A DNA stretch of 64,000 bases from Brachynemurus nebulosus (GCA_035578155.1 JAPWDM010000046.1:333501-397500), one strand, 5' to 3'. Positions 48,641-59,656 are shown, counted from the stretch's first letter. Program-made: numbers and translations. Notes: generated by a model from the letters alone, not told the origin.

Positions 48641-49660
48641 GTTTGGTGCACTATTGGTGCCATTTGGTGTCATTTGGTGCATTTTGGTGTCATTCGGTGC
48701 ATTTTTATGTCAGTTTCGTGCATTTTGGTGTCATTTAGTGCATTTTGGTGTCATTTGGTGCATTTTCGTGTCAGTTTGGTGCACTTTTGTGTCATTTTGT
48801 TGTCATTTGGTGTCATTTTGTTGTCATTTGGTGTAATTTGGTGCATTTTTGGTGTAATTTGGTGTCATGACACCAAAATGCACCAAAATGACACCAAAGT
48901 GCACCAAACTGACGCCAAAATGCACCAAAAAGACACCAAAATGCACCAAATGGAACCAAAATGAACCAAATGATACCAAAATGCACCAAAAGTGCACCAA
49001 AATGACACCAAAATGCACCAAATGACACCAAGGTGCACCAAACTGACACCAAAAGACACCAAAACTACCCAAATAACACCAAAAATACACCAAGTTACAC
49101 CAAAAATACACCAAAACAGACCCCATGACACCAAAAATACACCAAATTACACCAAATAAACCAAAAATACACCAAATTACACCAAAAATGCACCAAATTA
49201 CCACAAATGATACCAAAATGACACAAAAATGCACCAAATGACACCAAAATGACACCAAAGTGCTCCAAAAACACACCAAAATGCACTAAATGACACCAAA
49301 ATGCACCAAAATGACACCAAACTGCACCAATCTAACACCAAAGTGCACCAAAAGTGCACCAAAAAGCACCAAATGACATCAAATGACACCAAAATGCACT
49401 AATAGTGCACCAAACGACACCAAAGTGCACCAAATGACAACAAAATGACACCAAAATGCACCAAATGACACCAAAAGTGCACCAAAATGACATCAAAATG
49501 CACCAAAAATACACCATTAACACCAAAAATACACCAAGTTACACCAAATGACACCAAAGTACACCAAATGACACCAAAAATACACCAAATGACACCAAAA
49601 ATACACCAAATTACACCAAATAACACCAAAAAGACACAAAATGACACCAAATTTTTGGTG
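48635..49660. repeat. CACCAAA minisatellite with a strand switch
   Basis: About 1 kb of 10-bp words such as TGACACCAAA, ATGCACCAAA and ATACACCAAA. From 48635 to ~48865 they are written as the complement (TTTGGTGTCA); from ~48866 on, as CACCAAA. The switch is a perfect 20-bp palindrome, TTTGGTGTCATGACACCAAA. Long open frames cross the array in many frames only because the unit lacks stops. Confidence 0.9.
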
Positions 49661-50099
49661 TTCTAGAGACAGGTTGTACAGGTTCTAGTAAATACAGGTT
49701 CTACTGTATTATATAAAAAAGGGGAAATCATAACAGGTTTTACTGTAGATGTATCATATTACCTACGTGACATTTTTAAATTTATATAGTTTTGTGATAT
49801 CAAATGCAACTGGTAATTAAAAATTTCTTATGTTCATAGAGATATCATATTACTCTATCGACGACTCTTTGTTCTTAAAATACGTGACATTTTCTAATTT
49901 TTAACGGAAGAATCATATTTCAATGTCGCGACATACTAGCGCCACGCACATGCAAATAAAAATTGCTTTGTAAGCATGTATATATTAATTACAAAATGAC
50001 CTTTGAGACGGTATGCTTATTAAGAAAAAAAATTATCATTTGTACAGTTGCATCCATAAGTTGAGATAATTTTTAAGGATGTGATATAGATAAAAAAAG
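49661..50099. other. Spacer between array and capsid-like gene
   Basis: AT-rich, with two GACAGGTTGTACAGGTTCTA-like short repeats next to the array; no gene seen. Confidence 0.4.
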
Positions 50100-50102
50100 A
50101 TT

Positions 50103-50810
50103 GATAAACTACTTCATAACGCTGGTTGGTGTCCGGAAAAAACAATTAAAGTAACGGAAAGAGGCTACTTCAATTTCTGTCTACCATTGGCACGAATGTT
50201 TGGATTTCTTAACCATTACAAGAAAGTTATCATCAACGCAAAACATCAGCTGATTCTGACTCGTACTCGGACGGATCTCGACGCAGTTGTATCACCAACG
50301 GATGACGTCACTTTCCATATACATAAAATTCAATGGATGGTTCCACACGTTACAGTTGCAGATGAACAGAAACTGAAGTTGTTGAAATATGTGGAAAATA
50401 GTCGAGATAAAAAAAACAAAGATTCCAGTGTTTTTGATCATTGTTAACTTTCTGACGTTAAATTTTATTTAAATTCTGCGAAATACCCGTACATGGATTT
50501 GAATTTGGATTTCAATAATAATAAATATGCAGCAGCATATCACATGTACTGCAAGTTTCAGCAAGCACATTATGATTGTAAGAAGAATGAACCGCTTTTA
50601 AGCAAAACACAATTCTAGAATATTGCGCCAATCATATTCGTCGATTGTTCTCATCAAAATGAATCATTGAAAAGTGGACCGGTGGATATTCGAATTGAAT
50701 TTAAAACGTTGAAGGAGGTGCCGGAGAATACGTCAGTACTCTGTCTTCTACTACATGATCGCGTGGTTCAGTATAATCCGTTGACGAATATTGTTACAAA
50801 ATATGTGTAA
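50103..50810 (+). pseudogene. Decayed virus-type capsid-like gene (C-terminal part), tentative
   Basis: One reading frame carries a continuous legible protein interrupted by two in-frame stops (TAA at 50445-50447, TAG at 50616-50618) and ending TAA at 50808-50810. Visible segments include GYFNFCLPLARMFGF, NAKHQLILTRTRTDLDA, IQWMVPHVTVADEQKL and, further on, YLNSAKYPYMDLNLDFNNN and SGPVDIRIEF. I recall this pattern from a family of predicted proteins in insect and cnidarian genomes that look like structural proteins of Maverick-like virus elements. That identity is from memory and unverified. An N-terminal portion appears absent, as nothing legible precedes 50103. The surrounding Maverick-type ends support the assignment. 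Confidence 0.5.
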
Positions 50811-50861
50811 AACACAGCAGTCCGATTTTAAATCAAACAGTTTCGCTTTAGACTTCGCACA

Positions 50862-51374
50862 ATGACGACCGATGCAGCAATTGTTGACTTTCAAGGATTT
50901 TCAAGTACAACAAAGGGGGAATTCTACATAAAGGAATTGGCTGTGCTGAAATTCGATTCTTCGAAAGAAAATTATGGTAAAGATTATATACTACAACACT
51001 ATATATTCAAATCGCCAATACCGTTCTGCGGATTAAATGAAAAAGATCAGCGCACAGCTCGTTGGTTGCGGAAAAATCATCATGGGTTCTCCTGGATAGA
51101 TGGGCATATTGAATACGAGGAGCTGCAATACATTTTACTAAACACTCTACATGAAACTCGAATCATCTATACAAAAGGTGAAGAAAAAGTGCGATATTTG
51201 AAGCGACTACTGCCATCAGCGCCCATTATGAACTTTGAAGAAATAACCGTTTGCCCCAAGTTGGGGATTATAACATCAGCATACACTAGTCCTCGATGCG
51301 GTCAACATTCTGGAGCAACTTGCGCAATGGAAAATGTTATATCCATATACAAATATTATTGTAATAACATTTAA
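50862..51374 (+). CDS. Small open gene of the Maverick-like element, function unknown
   Basis: An uninterrupted 170-codon frame starting MTTDAAIVDFQGF. Further segments include FYIKELAVLKF, GFSWIDGHIEYEELQ, IIYTKGEEKVRYL and a C-terminal HSGATCAMENVISIYKYY. The order (D-F-Q-G-F...K-E-L-A near the N-terminus, Y-x-K-G-x-x-K mid, H...A...N...Y at the end) is reminiscent of a DEDD-type exonuclease (RNase H) fold, but two of the expected acidic residues are not there. If that is right it is a catalytically altered relative. It lies 51 bp after the capsid-like pseudogene, in the same direction, and stays open while that neighbour has decayed. The 51 upstream bases are AT-moderate, with no clear promoter. 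Confidence 0.6.
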   Translation: MTTDAAIVDFQGFSSTTKGEFYIKELAVLKFDSSKENYGKDYILQHYIFKSPIPFCGLNEKDQRTARWLRKNHHGFSWIDGHIEYEELQYILLNTLHETRIIYTKGEEKVRYLKRLLPSAPIMNFEEITVCPKLGIITSAYTSPRCGQHSGATCAMENVISIYKYYCNNI

Positions 51375-51439
51375 ATATTATTTTTAATTTATTGTAAAAA
51401 ATATATTTTATATTTTAAATAAATTTATTAAAATATAAA

Positions 51440-52056
51440 AATGTGTTTTTATTTAGAGGAAAACCTGCATAAACCTGTTTTCAGATAAAAATATATAATC
51501 ATAGAAGTTAAAACCAGTCTATTAGCAAATATAGAGTATGCCTTCTAATTTTGTCACAAGTTTAAACCTTTTTCAGGTGGAATTCTGAATCTAGGTGCAG
51601 AGTTCGCTAGTGTTCAGCGTCATCTAGAAGTGAGAAAATAATAGTCAGCGCCATCGATTGACAATTTTTCAACATTACACACAGAGTTCGCTAGTGTTCA
51701 GACTAGCAGCTCCCTCTACTAGTAAAAAGTATAACTATCAAAGGATTTTCAGTGCCATCTATTGACAATTTTTCAAATTTACGCACAGAGTTCGCTAGTA
51801 TTCAGACTAGCAGCTCCCTCTATTAGTATATAGTATAACTATCAAAGGATTTCCAGTGCCATCTATTTTTCAAATTTATACACAGAGTTCGCTAGTGTTC
51901 AGCGATATCTATTAGTGAAAAGTATAATTCTTAGGTTCGCCAGGGTTCCGTTAGGTTGGGCGCCAGAACCCACATAGAACAGCTGCCTCCTGCCAAGGTC
52001 ACTCAAAAAATCGGCAGGAGGGTAGGTGGGCCCCGAACTCTCCAAAATTATTTACT
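51440..52056. repeat. Right terminal inverted repeat
   Basis: About 617 bp, reverse complement of the left repeat. Has one more ~100-bp AGAGTTCGCTAGTGTTCAG unit than the left end (near 51600, 51686, 51786 and 51885), so the two ends differ by repeat number. Confidence 0.8.
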
Positions 52057-52434
52057 AATGTCGATATCTTTCTTGCTATTAGTCCTACTTCACTAAAATA
52101 TTGAGAATATTTGATGGTTAGTCTGTAAAATATATTAAGTCGCTCGGAAAGTAATTTCGTTTTTTGTCAATAAAGGATTTTATCTACGACTACCATGAAA
52201 TTGCTTGTTTATTGTACAAAATACTATCTAAGTAAACTACGTTTTACATACAACCATATATCCAGTTGCACAAAAAAGGGGCTTTTACACGCATGTATGC
52301 TAAAAATAAGAACGCCTACTACACTTTTATTAATTATTATAATTATTATTATATATTATATAGTATAGTCCATTTCAGTTAAATTTAACCATGTTTCATC
52401 ACTTATGAATTTAAATAATTTCCGTTTTGTTCGC

Positions 52435-52600
52435 TTTATCTCCTTCATTATTGCACTTACGTAAATTTTAAAATTTCAGTTTGTTTTTAGAAAAGAATAG
52501 AACATTGATTTGTTTTGAGTATAAGAATTATTAAATTTTTTAATTTTCACTCATGATCAATGTATTTGACACAGGGCATAATATACATGATACATATTAT
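52435..52600. repeat. Segment shared with 11050-11215
   Basis: Both have TTCATTATTGCAYTTACGTA followed by AAATTTTAAA, CAGTTTGTTTTT and AACATTGATTTGTTT-type sequence, in the same orientation. Non-coding dispersed repeat of unknown class. Confidence 0.6.
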
Positions 52601-52740
52601 GTTAGAATCTACAAAAATTTTACCTACCAACTGACTGTTTACGTTTGTTTTTAATAAATTTCAAATACTACATAATTTTAATGTATTGATATTTGTAGAT
52701 TTGGACCAAATTTTTGTCGCTTATTATGAATTTCATGTTA

Positions 52741-52892
52741 GTCGTAGATAAAGTATAGTACGTAACTCGGTTGTAAGGCATATTACACACTCGCGCAATT
52801 ACGCACTCGCCGCTGAGCGACTCTTGCGTAACTTTTTCGCTCGTGTGTAATATGCCACTTACAACCTCAATCACGTAATATACTATTTCTAC
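52741..52892. repeat. Small palindromic MITE in the mariner
   Basis: Arms of ~60-70 bp: GTTGTAAGGCATATTACACA at the left and the complement of GTTGTAAGTGGCATATTACA at the right, with GCGCAATTACGC near the loop. Confidence 0.65.
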
Positions 52893-53029
52893 GTCCAACT
52901 TCACATACAAGCCGCACTGTAATTATATATTTTGACACCTGATATAGCAAGTTTTGTTTGTAAAAAAGTTTGTTTAAATCTTTGCAATAACTTTTGTCTG
53001 GTATTCTACCAAATATCGGAAATCGAAAG

Positions 53030-53298
53030 CAGTATCTTTGGCATATTTTACTTTTTTTATTACCGAAAAGGTAAAAATCCTGTTGAAGCAAGAAAAATAT
53101 TATTTGATGTGTATCGTGTATGGGGAAGATGCATTGACAGAACGCCAGTGTCAAAACTGGTTCGTTTCGGAAAATTTTCGTTTCGGAAATTTCGATGTTG
53201 AAGATTGCACACGTTCTGGAAGGTCAGTCAAAGTTGATAAAGAGAAAATAAAGGCATTGGAATCATGCTACTGTCAGAAGAATAGCAAAAAGTATTGA
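53030..53298 (+). pseudogene. mariner transposase N-terminal (HTH) fragment
   Basis: Two overlapping frames together cover the DNA-binding region. GKNPVEARKILFDVY comes first, then after a frameshift near 53120 VYGEDALTERQCQNWF, GNFDVEDCTRSGRS and VDKEKIKALES. The order 'VYGEDAL-x-x-R-x-C-Q-x-WF...F-D-V-E-D-x-x-R-S-G-R' is the paired helix-turn-helix of mariner transposases. The DD34D catalytic core is missing; the frame ends soon after ALES. Inactive. Confidence 0.85.
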
Positions 53299-53436
53299 AC
53301 CAAAATGGAAAATACATAATTCAATAAAAAAAAATAAATAAATAAATAAATAAACCATTTATATGCTATAACAAAATCATCTTCCATTTTCATCCAAAAA
53401 ATGAAATTACTTAATTTCTTTCCGAAGAACCCAATA

Positions 53437-53733
53437 TTTTGCAATTATTTTATAATTTAACCTTTAAATATTTAGAGTTACAACAAATTTTCATAAACTT
53501 TACGACGAAAATATAATTTCAGAGTATGTATTTGATGAAAAACTTGGAAATTTTGTACCTTAAATTTATTTAAAGTTATTCTTATTTCAAATATCACTTT
53601 GATAATATAATAAAACACAAAATATTAAGAACCAGTTTAACCACAAAATATTGTATGAAAGTCTATTACAAGTACGAGGAAGCTGTGTGCCACACCCCAT
53701 TAGCAGCGTATTTTTATTTCTGTAAGACAAGTC
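53437..53733. other. Non-coding stretch
   Basis: AT-rich; nothing definable between the mariner and the palindromic element. Confidence 0.4.
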
Positions 53734-53736
53734 TGA

Positions 53737-55304
53737 CAAGGAGATGCACCCAGAGTGAAATTCAGGATTTTGATGAAACTCCGCTGGTGTGTAGAATAGG
53801 GAAAAATAAGGGACCCGTATTTTTTTTTATCGGCCATCTTCCACGTTTAGGGGGTGAAACCAACTCCTAAAATTTGGGGTTCAAATCGTATTTCTTAAGA
53901 TATCTCGAAAACTGTAAGAGATAGAGAAAAACTTTAAATTGATGAAATGTTACTCTTTGAAAGTCCTAATTACCTGTATAGGTTAAACTAGGGCCGGGTT
54001 CATAAGAAGGGCTGGAGGGGTAAAAATAGGGGTAAATTTTCTTTTACAGCCTGGATGGTTCGATGTATCAAATTTTTACCATCATAAATAGAAAGAGCAT
54101 CAAAAATTAGGGGATACGTGTTTTTGCATTTTTTCGAAATATGAGTGGTATCCAAGCCATATAAGGAAGAAAAAAATAGGGTTGATTATATTGCATTATT
54201 ATTGATTGCAAATACGTTCTATATTTTTTTATGTTTATGTTGATTTTCATCATGAAAACGTAAATTTTTACTTTCCGATAATGATTCATGTATTTTTCAG
54301 TACTTACTTAATTGGTAATTTAGCCATGTGTATATTTGGTTACTCATATTCGATATTTTTTATACCTATTTCTACTAAAGTTCTCTGGTCTGCAAGTGTT
54401 AATGAATGTTTAACAAGAAGCAATAATCTTACGTTCAGCAACCGCCTTTATCTTCTTACAAATTCGTTTTTAACAAAATAAACGCGGTGTATTTCTTTCT
54501 CAACATTCAAACTATTTTTCTTACTCTTTTTGTAAGTTTTATAGGTGTCAACCCCATTTCCCAAATCGCAAAATTTATTACAAGGCACCTGAACAGTGAG
54601 TGAGAGACATTGCTTCTTTTTGAGCATTCATTAACACAAGCACACCAGAGAACTTTAACTTTCGCAGAAATAGTTATAAAATATATCGAATATAAGTAAA
54701 CATATATACACATGCCTAAATTACCAATTAAGTTGGTAAATACAAAAATATATGAATTATTATCGGAAAGTAAAAATTTACATTTTTATGATGAAAATCA
54801 ACATAAAAATAAAAAAATATAGAACGTATTTGCAATCAATAATAATGCAATATAACCAATCTTATTTTTTTCTTCCGTATATGGTTTGGATATCACACAT
54901 ATTTCGAAAAAACGCAAAAACACGTGTCCCCTAATTTTTGATGCTCTTTCTATTTATGATGGCAAAAATTTGATACATTGAACCATTCAGGCTGTACAAG
55001 AAAATTTACCACCATTTTCACCCCTCCAGCCCCTCTTATGAACCCGGCCCTAGTTTAGCCTATACAGGTGAATAGGTCTTTCAAAAGGTAACATTTCATC
55101 AATTTAAAGTTTTTCTCTATTTCTTATAGTTTTCGAGATATCGTAAGAAATACGATTTGAACCCCCAACTATAGGGGCTGCTTTCACCCCGTAAACGTGG
55201 AAGATGGCCGATAAAAAAAAATACGGGTCTCTTATTTTTGCCTATTCTTCACATCAGCGAAGTTTCATTAAAATCCCGAATTTCATTCTGGGTGCATCTC
55301 CTTG
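53737..55304. mobile_element. Palindromic CAAG-end element, copy D (complete)
   Basis: CAAGGAGATGCACCC at the left and its complement at the right, with TGA duplicated on both sides (53734-53736, 55305-55307). Arms of ~750 bp fold back around ~54520. It shares ATTTTGATGAAACT, AAGGGACCCGTATTTTTTTT and a GATATCTCGAAAACTGTAAG segment with copies A and B, so all belong to one superfamily. Non-coding. Confidence 0.85.
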
Positions 55305-55307
55305 TGA

Positions 55308-56398
55308 GTCATATGTTTGTTTACGTCTTGTTTTGATTTGATTTTAATTTTTATTTATTATTTGTTAACAACACAGTTCATCACAAGTAAAGATTCAAAT
55401 TAATATATAGGTGCCCCGTTAAATATTACAATTTATTGTTCGTTAATGGCCATATAGTTTGAAACGTGTCACAGGAGTTGAAAAACTTAAAATAAAGTGG
55501 TATCTGCAAAGTAAAAACTTTTTTAAAACTGTTTGTACCAAGTCTCGTCAACTCTCCGGCTGTTACTAAAAATATTATTTTTAAATAAGAAATAAGTAAA
55601 TTTGCAAAAACCAAGCTCTCTCTTTTCCTTCTCACGTTCTGACGGAAATCTTTAGGATACCTAATTAATTATTAGCAAACGTAGGTAATATACCTATTTT
55701 CTATCTCGTAGTTGTTTCACTATTTTAAATTTTTTTATTTCTGAATCCAGCAAGCTTTCGAAAGTACTGACATCACAATTGTGAGATTAAAATTTTTTTC
55801 CCTCCAAGGTTTTCATTCGCATTTCACATTTCAAAACTTCTGAAAAATTTTGGTTGTTTTATGTCTATGTGTTCGTTAAATTTTTAGTCCATTCTTAAGT
55901 GATCGCTGTTTATGTTAGTTAACGTTCGCGTTGATTGTGTAAGTTCGTTATTCGTTATATTTCGGATAAATCTTGACGGTAATTAAAAAAGAAAGAAACA
56001 TACCTACCTAAATGGTGCTTTTATTAATTTTTCCAAAGATAGTAAAATAGCTCTGATATTGAGTAACTTTATTACTATCGTCCTTTTTATTTTTCAAAAT
56101 CCTTTTGCCACTCTGCCAATGTCAATAAGACTTTTCATTTTTGAAAAAACCTATGAAAATATGTTCAAATGGTTTTGTTTTGAGAATGGTAATTTAATCA
56201 AAAGTAGAAGTTTCATAAAACATACGGTATATTTGCGGATTAAAATAAGTTACAATCAGTCTTATCTAATCTATCCAATCACGAATAGAATTACGTTACA
56301 TTTCTTGAATTCCTTTAATAAAAAACCACAGGCAGGAAATCGTAGTCAGATATGAACAATATAATGTCTATGCTTAATTCTTTTTTTCATGTGTAAGC
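55308..56398. other. Non-coding stretch with one unassigned small open frame
   Basis: A 98-codon plus-strand frame at 56059-56355 has no motif that I recognise and ordinary AT-biased composition. I would not call it a gene. Confidence 0.35.
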
Positions 56399-56400
56399 TA

Positions 56401-56535
56401 AAGCCTCTATACTCGATTGCGATTCAACACTCGAACAGTTTTGATATTTTATATATTAATGAAATTATTTCTGAAAGAAACCTATAAATATCAAAACTGT
56501 TCGAATAGTGAATCGCGTTCGAGTATAGGGGCTTT
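56401..56535. mobile_element. Tc1/mariner-type MITE, family M1 copy 2
   Basis: AAGCCTCTATACTCGATTGC at the left and the complement of AAAGCCCCTATACTCGAACG at the right, TA on both sides. The better-matched arms make it the cleaner copy of the family. Confidence 0.85.
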
Positions 56536-56537
56536 TA

Positions 56538-56904
56538 CATTACGTAAATTTTTATAAAATTAATACGATTTCTTCCACAATGCACTTGTGAACACCAAGA
56601 TCATGAAAATAAATTAAAGATCCCAGGGACAAACTAGTTATTTTATAATACCAAACTAAGTTAATATTAATAAAAATTATTGCTGCAAATCAAATATTTA
56701 GTTAGTTAGTAGTAATACTGTATTTTACAAAGATTTTTGTGTATTTTACAAAGATTTTGGTAAGAATTTTACAATAAAGATTTTACAATAAATTACTTAA
56801 TATACTAAGAAGAAAATAATAAAAACATTACAAAAAAGAAAAAAATATATATTTTATAGAGAGTGAGGAGATATGAAGTGAGGAGACATGACACTCTGTG
56901 CGTT
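56538..56904. other. Non-coding stretch, probably LINE 3' UTR in part
   Basis: Precedes the 3' end of the minus-strand LINE; A-rich segment near 56830. No gene seen. Confidence 0.4.
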
Positions 56905-58882
56905 TCAAATCGTTAAGTTATTAAATTCAATATATTTTTGTCTCTTTTCCAAACATTTTGTCATGAAATCATAGCTAGAATTAAGCAAGCCAACATTTTT
57001 ACATTTATAGATTGTTTCAGTAAGGTTACTTGGGTTCTGTAGTGTATCAAAACATATTCTACTATTTTTATTTCTGAATTCCTGATAAAAATTGCATTTT
57101 AAAAATACATGAAATAAAGTTTCAAGTTCATTGGAGTTACATGTTTGGCATTTTATTTGCGTATTTATTTTATAGCATGCATTCAAATAAAATTTTATCA
57201 TAGTTTTATTCGCCAGTCTTAGTTGTGCCAAATATTTAAGCTTTTCCTTATGTATATTTAGGTTATAAAAATATTCTACATTAAAGTCAGATTTTATGGT
57301 TTTATATAAACAGTTATAGGAGGACTTGACGATCATTTCCCAGTCTTCATTGATCAGTATTTGTTTCAGTTTTTCAGAAATTATGTTAATATTATTTTTT
57401 GCTACATTATAGTCTTGACGATTCCATGTTGTTATAAATTCACATTTCATTAACATATCTTTAAATAAACTAATTCAATTATATTTGGGTTTTGCGGCGT
57501 CATGGATCTGATCAATTTCCATCATTCTGTTATAAATTATTTTATGTATTCGATTCTGATCCATTTTCAACAGTTTCATCCACCGTCCACTAGCACGTTT
57601 AAAAACATCCAATTTTAATTTTGTCAGCCCAAACTCATAATGTACTAAATAGTTCGGAGTGTTGTAGGGTAAGTTAAATAGAGTTTTAAAGAATCTCACT
57701 TGGAGTTTTTCCAGTACGTCATCTGTATTTTTTAAGGCCCATGTTTCTGCTGCATATAGCAAAACAGAAAGTATCATTGATTTATAGAGGGTAATTTTTC
57801 CTTCCCAATTGTCCATTTTAGTTTTGTTAATTATTGTCCTAACCTTAGCAGATGCTCTGAGTCCCGTTTCCAACATATTTTTGGATGTTTCGTAACACAA
57901 ACCAGATGAGCTAAATTCTATACCAAGATAACAGAACTTTTTAACGATTTCTATGTTAAGCCCATTATATAAAAATTTATATTTATTTATTCTAATGCTT
58001 CCTTTATGAAAAATTAATACTTTTGTTTTTTGCACATTTACTGTAAGCATGTTTTCTTGGGAGTATTTTTCTATAGTTGTTATTTGCTTTTGTAAATGAT
58101 AATGTGATTCACTTAGAGTGCAGATGTGCTGATGTGCAGAGCAAAGGCTAGCAGCAGAAGATCAGTATATCCATTTATATTCGGCCCTGCACATTCGAAA
58201 TTACGCATGTATTGTTCAATATCAGATATAAACAATTTATTATAAATAATAGTGAACTGAGACATTCTCCTTGCATCACGCCCTCTTTCATTTGTATAAA
58301 GTCAGTTCTTTGATTATTAACATTTATACATAGAAAAACCTTCTGATATAATTTTTTTAAGATATGTATCAATTTACTACTAACACCAAATTTATATAAT
58401 TTATGCCAGAGTAGTTCATGCAGAACCTTATCAAAGGCATTTTTAAAATTGGCAATAATTTGCGTAAATATTTTCACCTTAGTATTTATCAGAGCGATAG
58501 CTCTGTAGTTCTGTGGATTTTCTGGTTCACCTTTTTTAAAGATCATAGATAAATTTGCTTTACCCCAATCGTCAGGGACCGTTTCCTTACTCATTATTTC
58601 ATTGAATAGATGCAGCATGTACTTTTTCCCATTCTGAGTTAGATTTTTAAAAAATTCATAAGATATTTCGTCTGTGCCTGGGGCTTTTCCATTTCTGCAT
58701 CTATTCAACGACGCATTTAACTCCTCCATACTAATTTCACAATCAATTTCATGTACATAGTTTCCTAATAGTTGAGCTTCTGTCGAATAATTTAGGTTTA
58801 CTATATTAAACTTTTGAATTAAAAAGTTATGCCACGTTTCTAATTCTATGCTATTCATTTGGTACGATTTAGTTTGGTACAT
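56905..58882 (-). pseudogene. LINE ORF2 pseudogene (RT and Cys/His tail)
   Basis: N-terminal block (58882 down to 58175): RCRNGKAPGTDEISYEF, WGKANLSMIFKKGEPENPQ, NYRAIALINTKVKIFTQI, then an abrupt join to FKNAFDKVLHELLWHKLYKFG. The fingers segment normally between these is deleted. GVMQGECLSSLLF follows. The catalytic box at about 58125-58140 reads LLLLAFA and then departs from D-D, so the active site is lost. Downstream (58050-57475) come QKTKVLIFHKGS, FCYLGIEFSSSG, SVLLYAAETWALKN and VRFFKTLFNLPYN. A final frame (57456-56905) ends in a CQTCNSNELETLFHVFLKC Cys/His motif. Same clade as the LINEs at 964/11342 and 43630. Confidence 0.8.
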
Positions 58883-58887
58883 TTTGG

Positions 58888-58890
58888 TAT

Positions 58891-58956
<66 letters not shown>
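58888..58956. repeat. (TAA)n microsatellite
   Basis: About 22 units; lies between the 5' side of the minus-strand LINE and the 5' end of the plus-strand I-clade element. Confidence 0.95.
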
Positions 58957-58957
<1 letters not shown>

Positions 58958-59656
58958 GTGGTGAGGACACCTATAGCAGCTGCCCTTGGCACCCGTGAGG
59001 GATATTTATCCCCCATTGGTATCAAGGAAGCTAAGGGTTCCAGGGGTAGTTTATGCGCAATACAGTAATCTTCGGATTCCATTAGCCTCTGACTACCCAA
59101 GATCGGCACCGTTCCTTCTCGAGGTACCACCGTTTTCACAAAAGATGCCGGATCTAGAGGAGAAATCCTCGATCGTTCATTTATTAACCTTTTTTATTAT
59201 TTCGTTTCGTTTTTATTCTTTTTTTGTTTTCGTTATTTTTATTTCTTTTTGTTTCAGATTTTCTTTTATCTTTTGTTTCTTTTTTGTTTTTGGTTTTGTT
59301 TTGTTTTCGTTCTTCTTTGTTGTCCCAACTTCAAGTCATCTTCGGGACCCACACTAGCTCGTGTGTGGCTTAGCGGCGTTGCCTGGAAAAGGGGATCCTG
59401 GTGACTGAGGGAAGCCGTTACTTGCGAGCACGGCGGAACAACACGTCACTTCGGCCCTGGCTTCAGGCATAGACCGTGGCTGCGGTTATGCACCGGCCGC
59501 AGTAACTTCGAGCGCCCCGGGGTCGTGCGTGTCACTGGGGCAATGGGCTTGTCCCTAGGGCTCCTCATTCCCGTATCCCTGGCGTGGGAGTCCCACGTCC
59601 CTTATGAGGCTCCGTGGAGGGTGGGGAGCGGGGTGGGGGTTTTTTTTGTTACTTGT
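58957..59656 (+). promoter_or_regulatory. 5' UTR / probable internal promoter region of copy H
   Basis: Seven hundred bases before ORF1, partly GC-rich (59340-59640) with a T-rich block at 59190-59320. LINEs of this type carry an internal promoter here (family knowledge); no specific site could be identified. Confidence 0.4.

Larger units (their letters stand above)
47614..52056. mobile_element. Maverick/Polinton-derived element, 4.44 kb
   Basis: Termini are AGTAGATAGTTTTGGAAAG at the left and the complement of AGTAAATAATTTTGGAGAG at the right. A perfect 6-bp duplication AATGTC flanks them (47608-47613, 52057-52062). Inverted repeats of ~0.55-0.62 kb, ends starting 5'-AG and a 6-bp target duplication are the defining structure of Mavericks/Polintons. 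Full-length members are 15-20 kb with DNA polymerase B, integrase, ATPase and protease. None of those is here, so this copy is a much reduced derivative. It retains a decayed capsid-like gene and a small open gene, plus a minisatellite. Confidence 0.8.
52135..53434. mobile_element. Gutted mariner element
   Basis: TTAAGTCGCTCGGAAAG at the left and the complement of TTGGGTTCTTCGGAAAG at the right; TA on both sides (52133-52134, 53435-53436). Total 1300 bp, the usual mariner length, but coincidentally so. The middle carries an unrelated segment and a small palindrome, and only the N-terminal part of the transposase gene remains. Confidence 0.75.

Noticed and set aside
48674..49650. Several overlapping open frames of up to 151 codons on both strands
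   Set aside because: They are produced by a stop-free 10-bp repeat unit in the CACCAAA array and have no domain content.
48635..49660. Possible CRISPR-like repeat array
   Set aside because: Units are contiguous 10-bp words without unique spacers, and the context is eukaryotic.
56059..56355. 98-codon plus-strand open frame
   Set aside because: No recognisable motif, ordinary AT-rich composition and no neighbouring gene signals.
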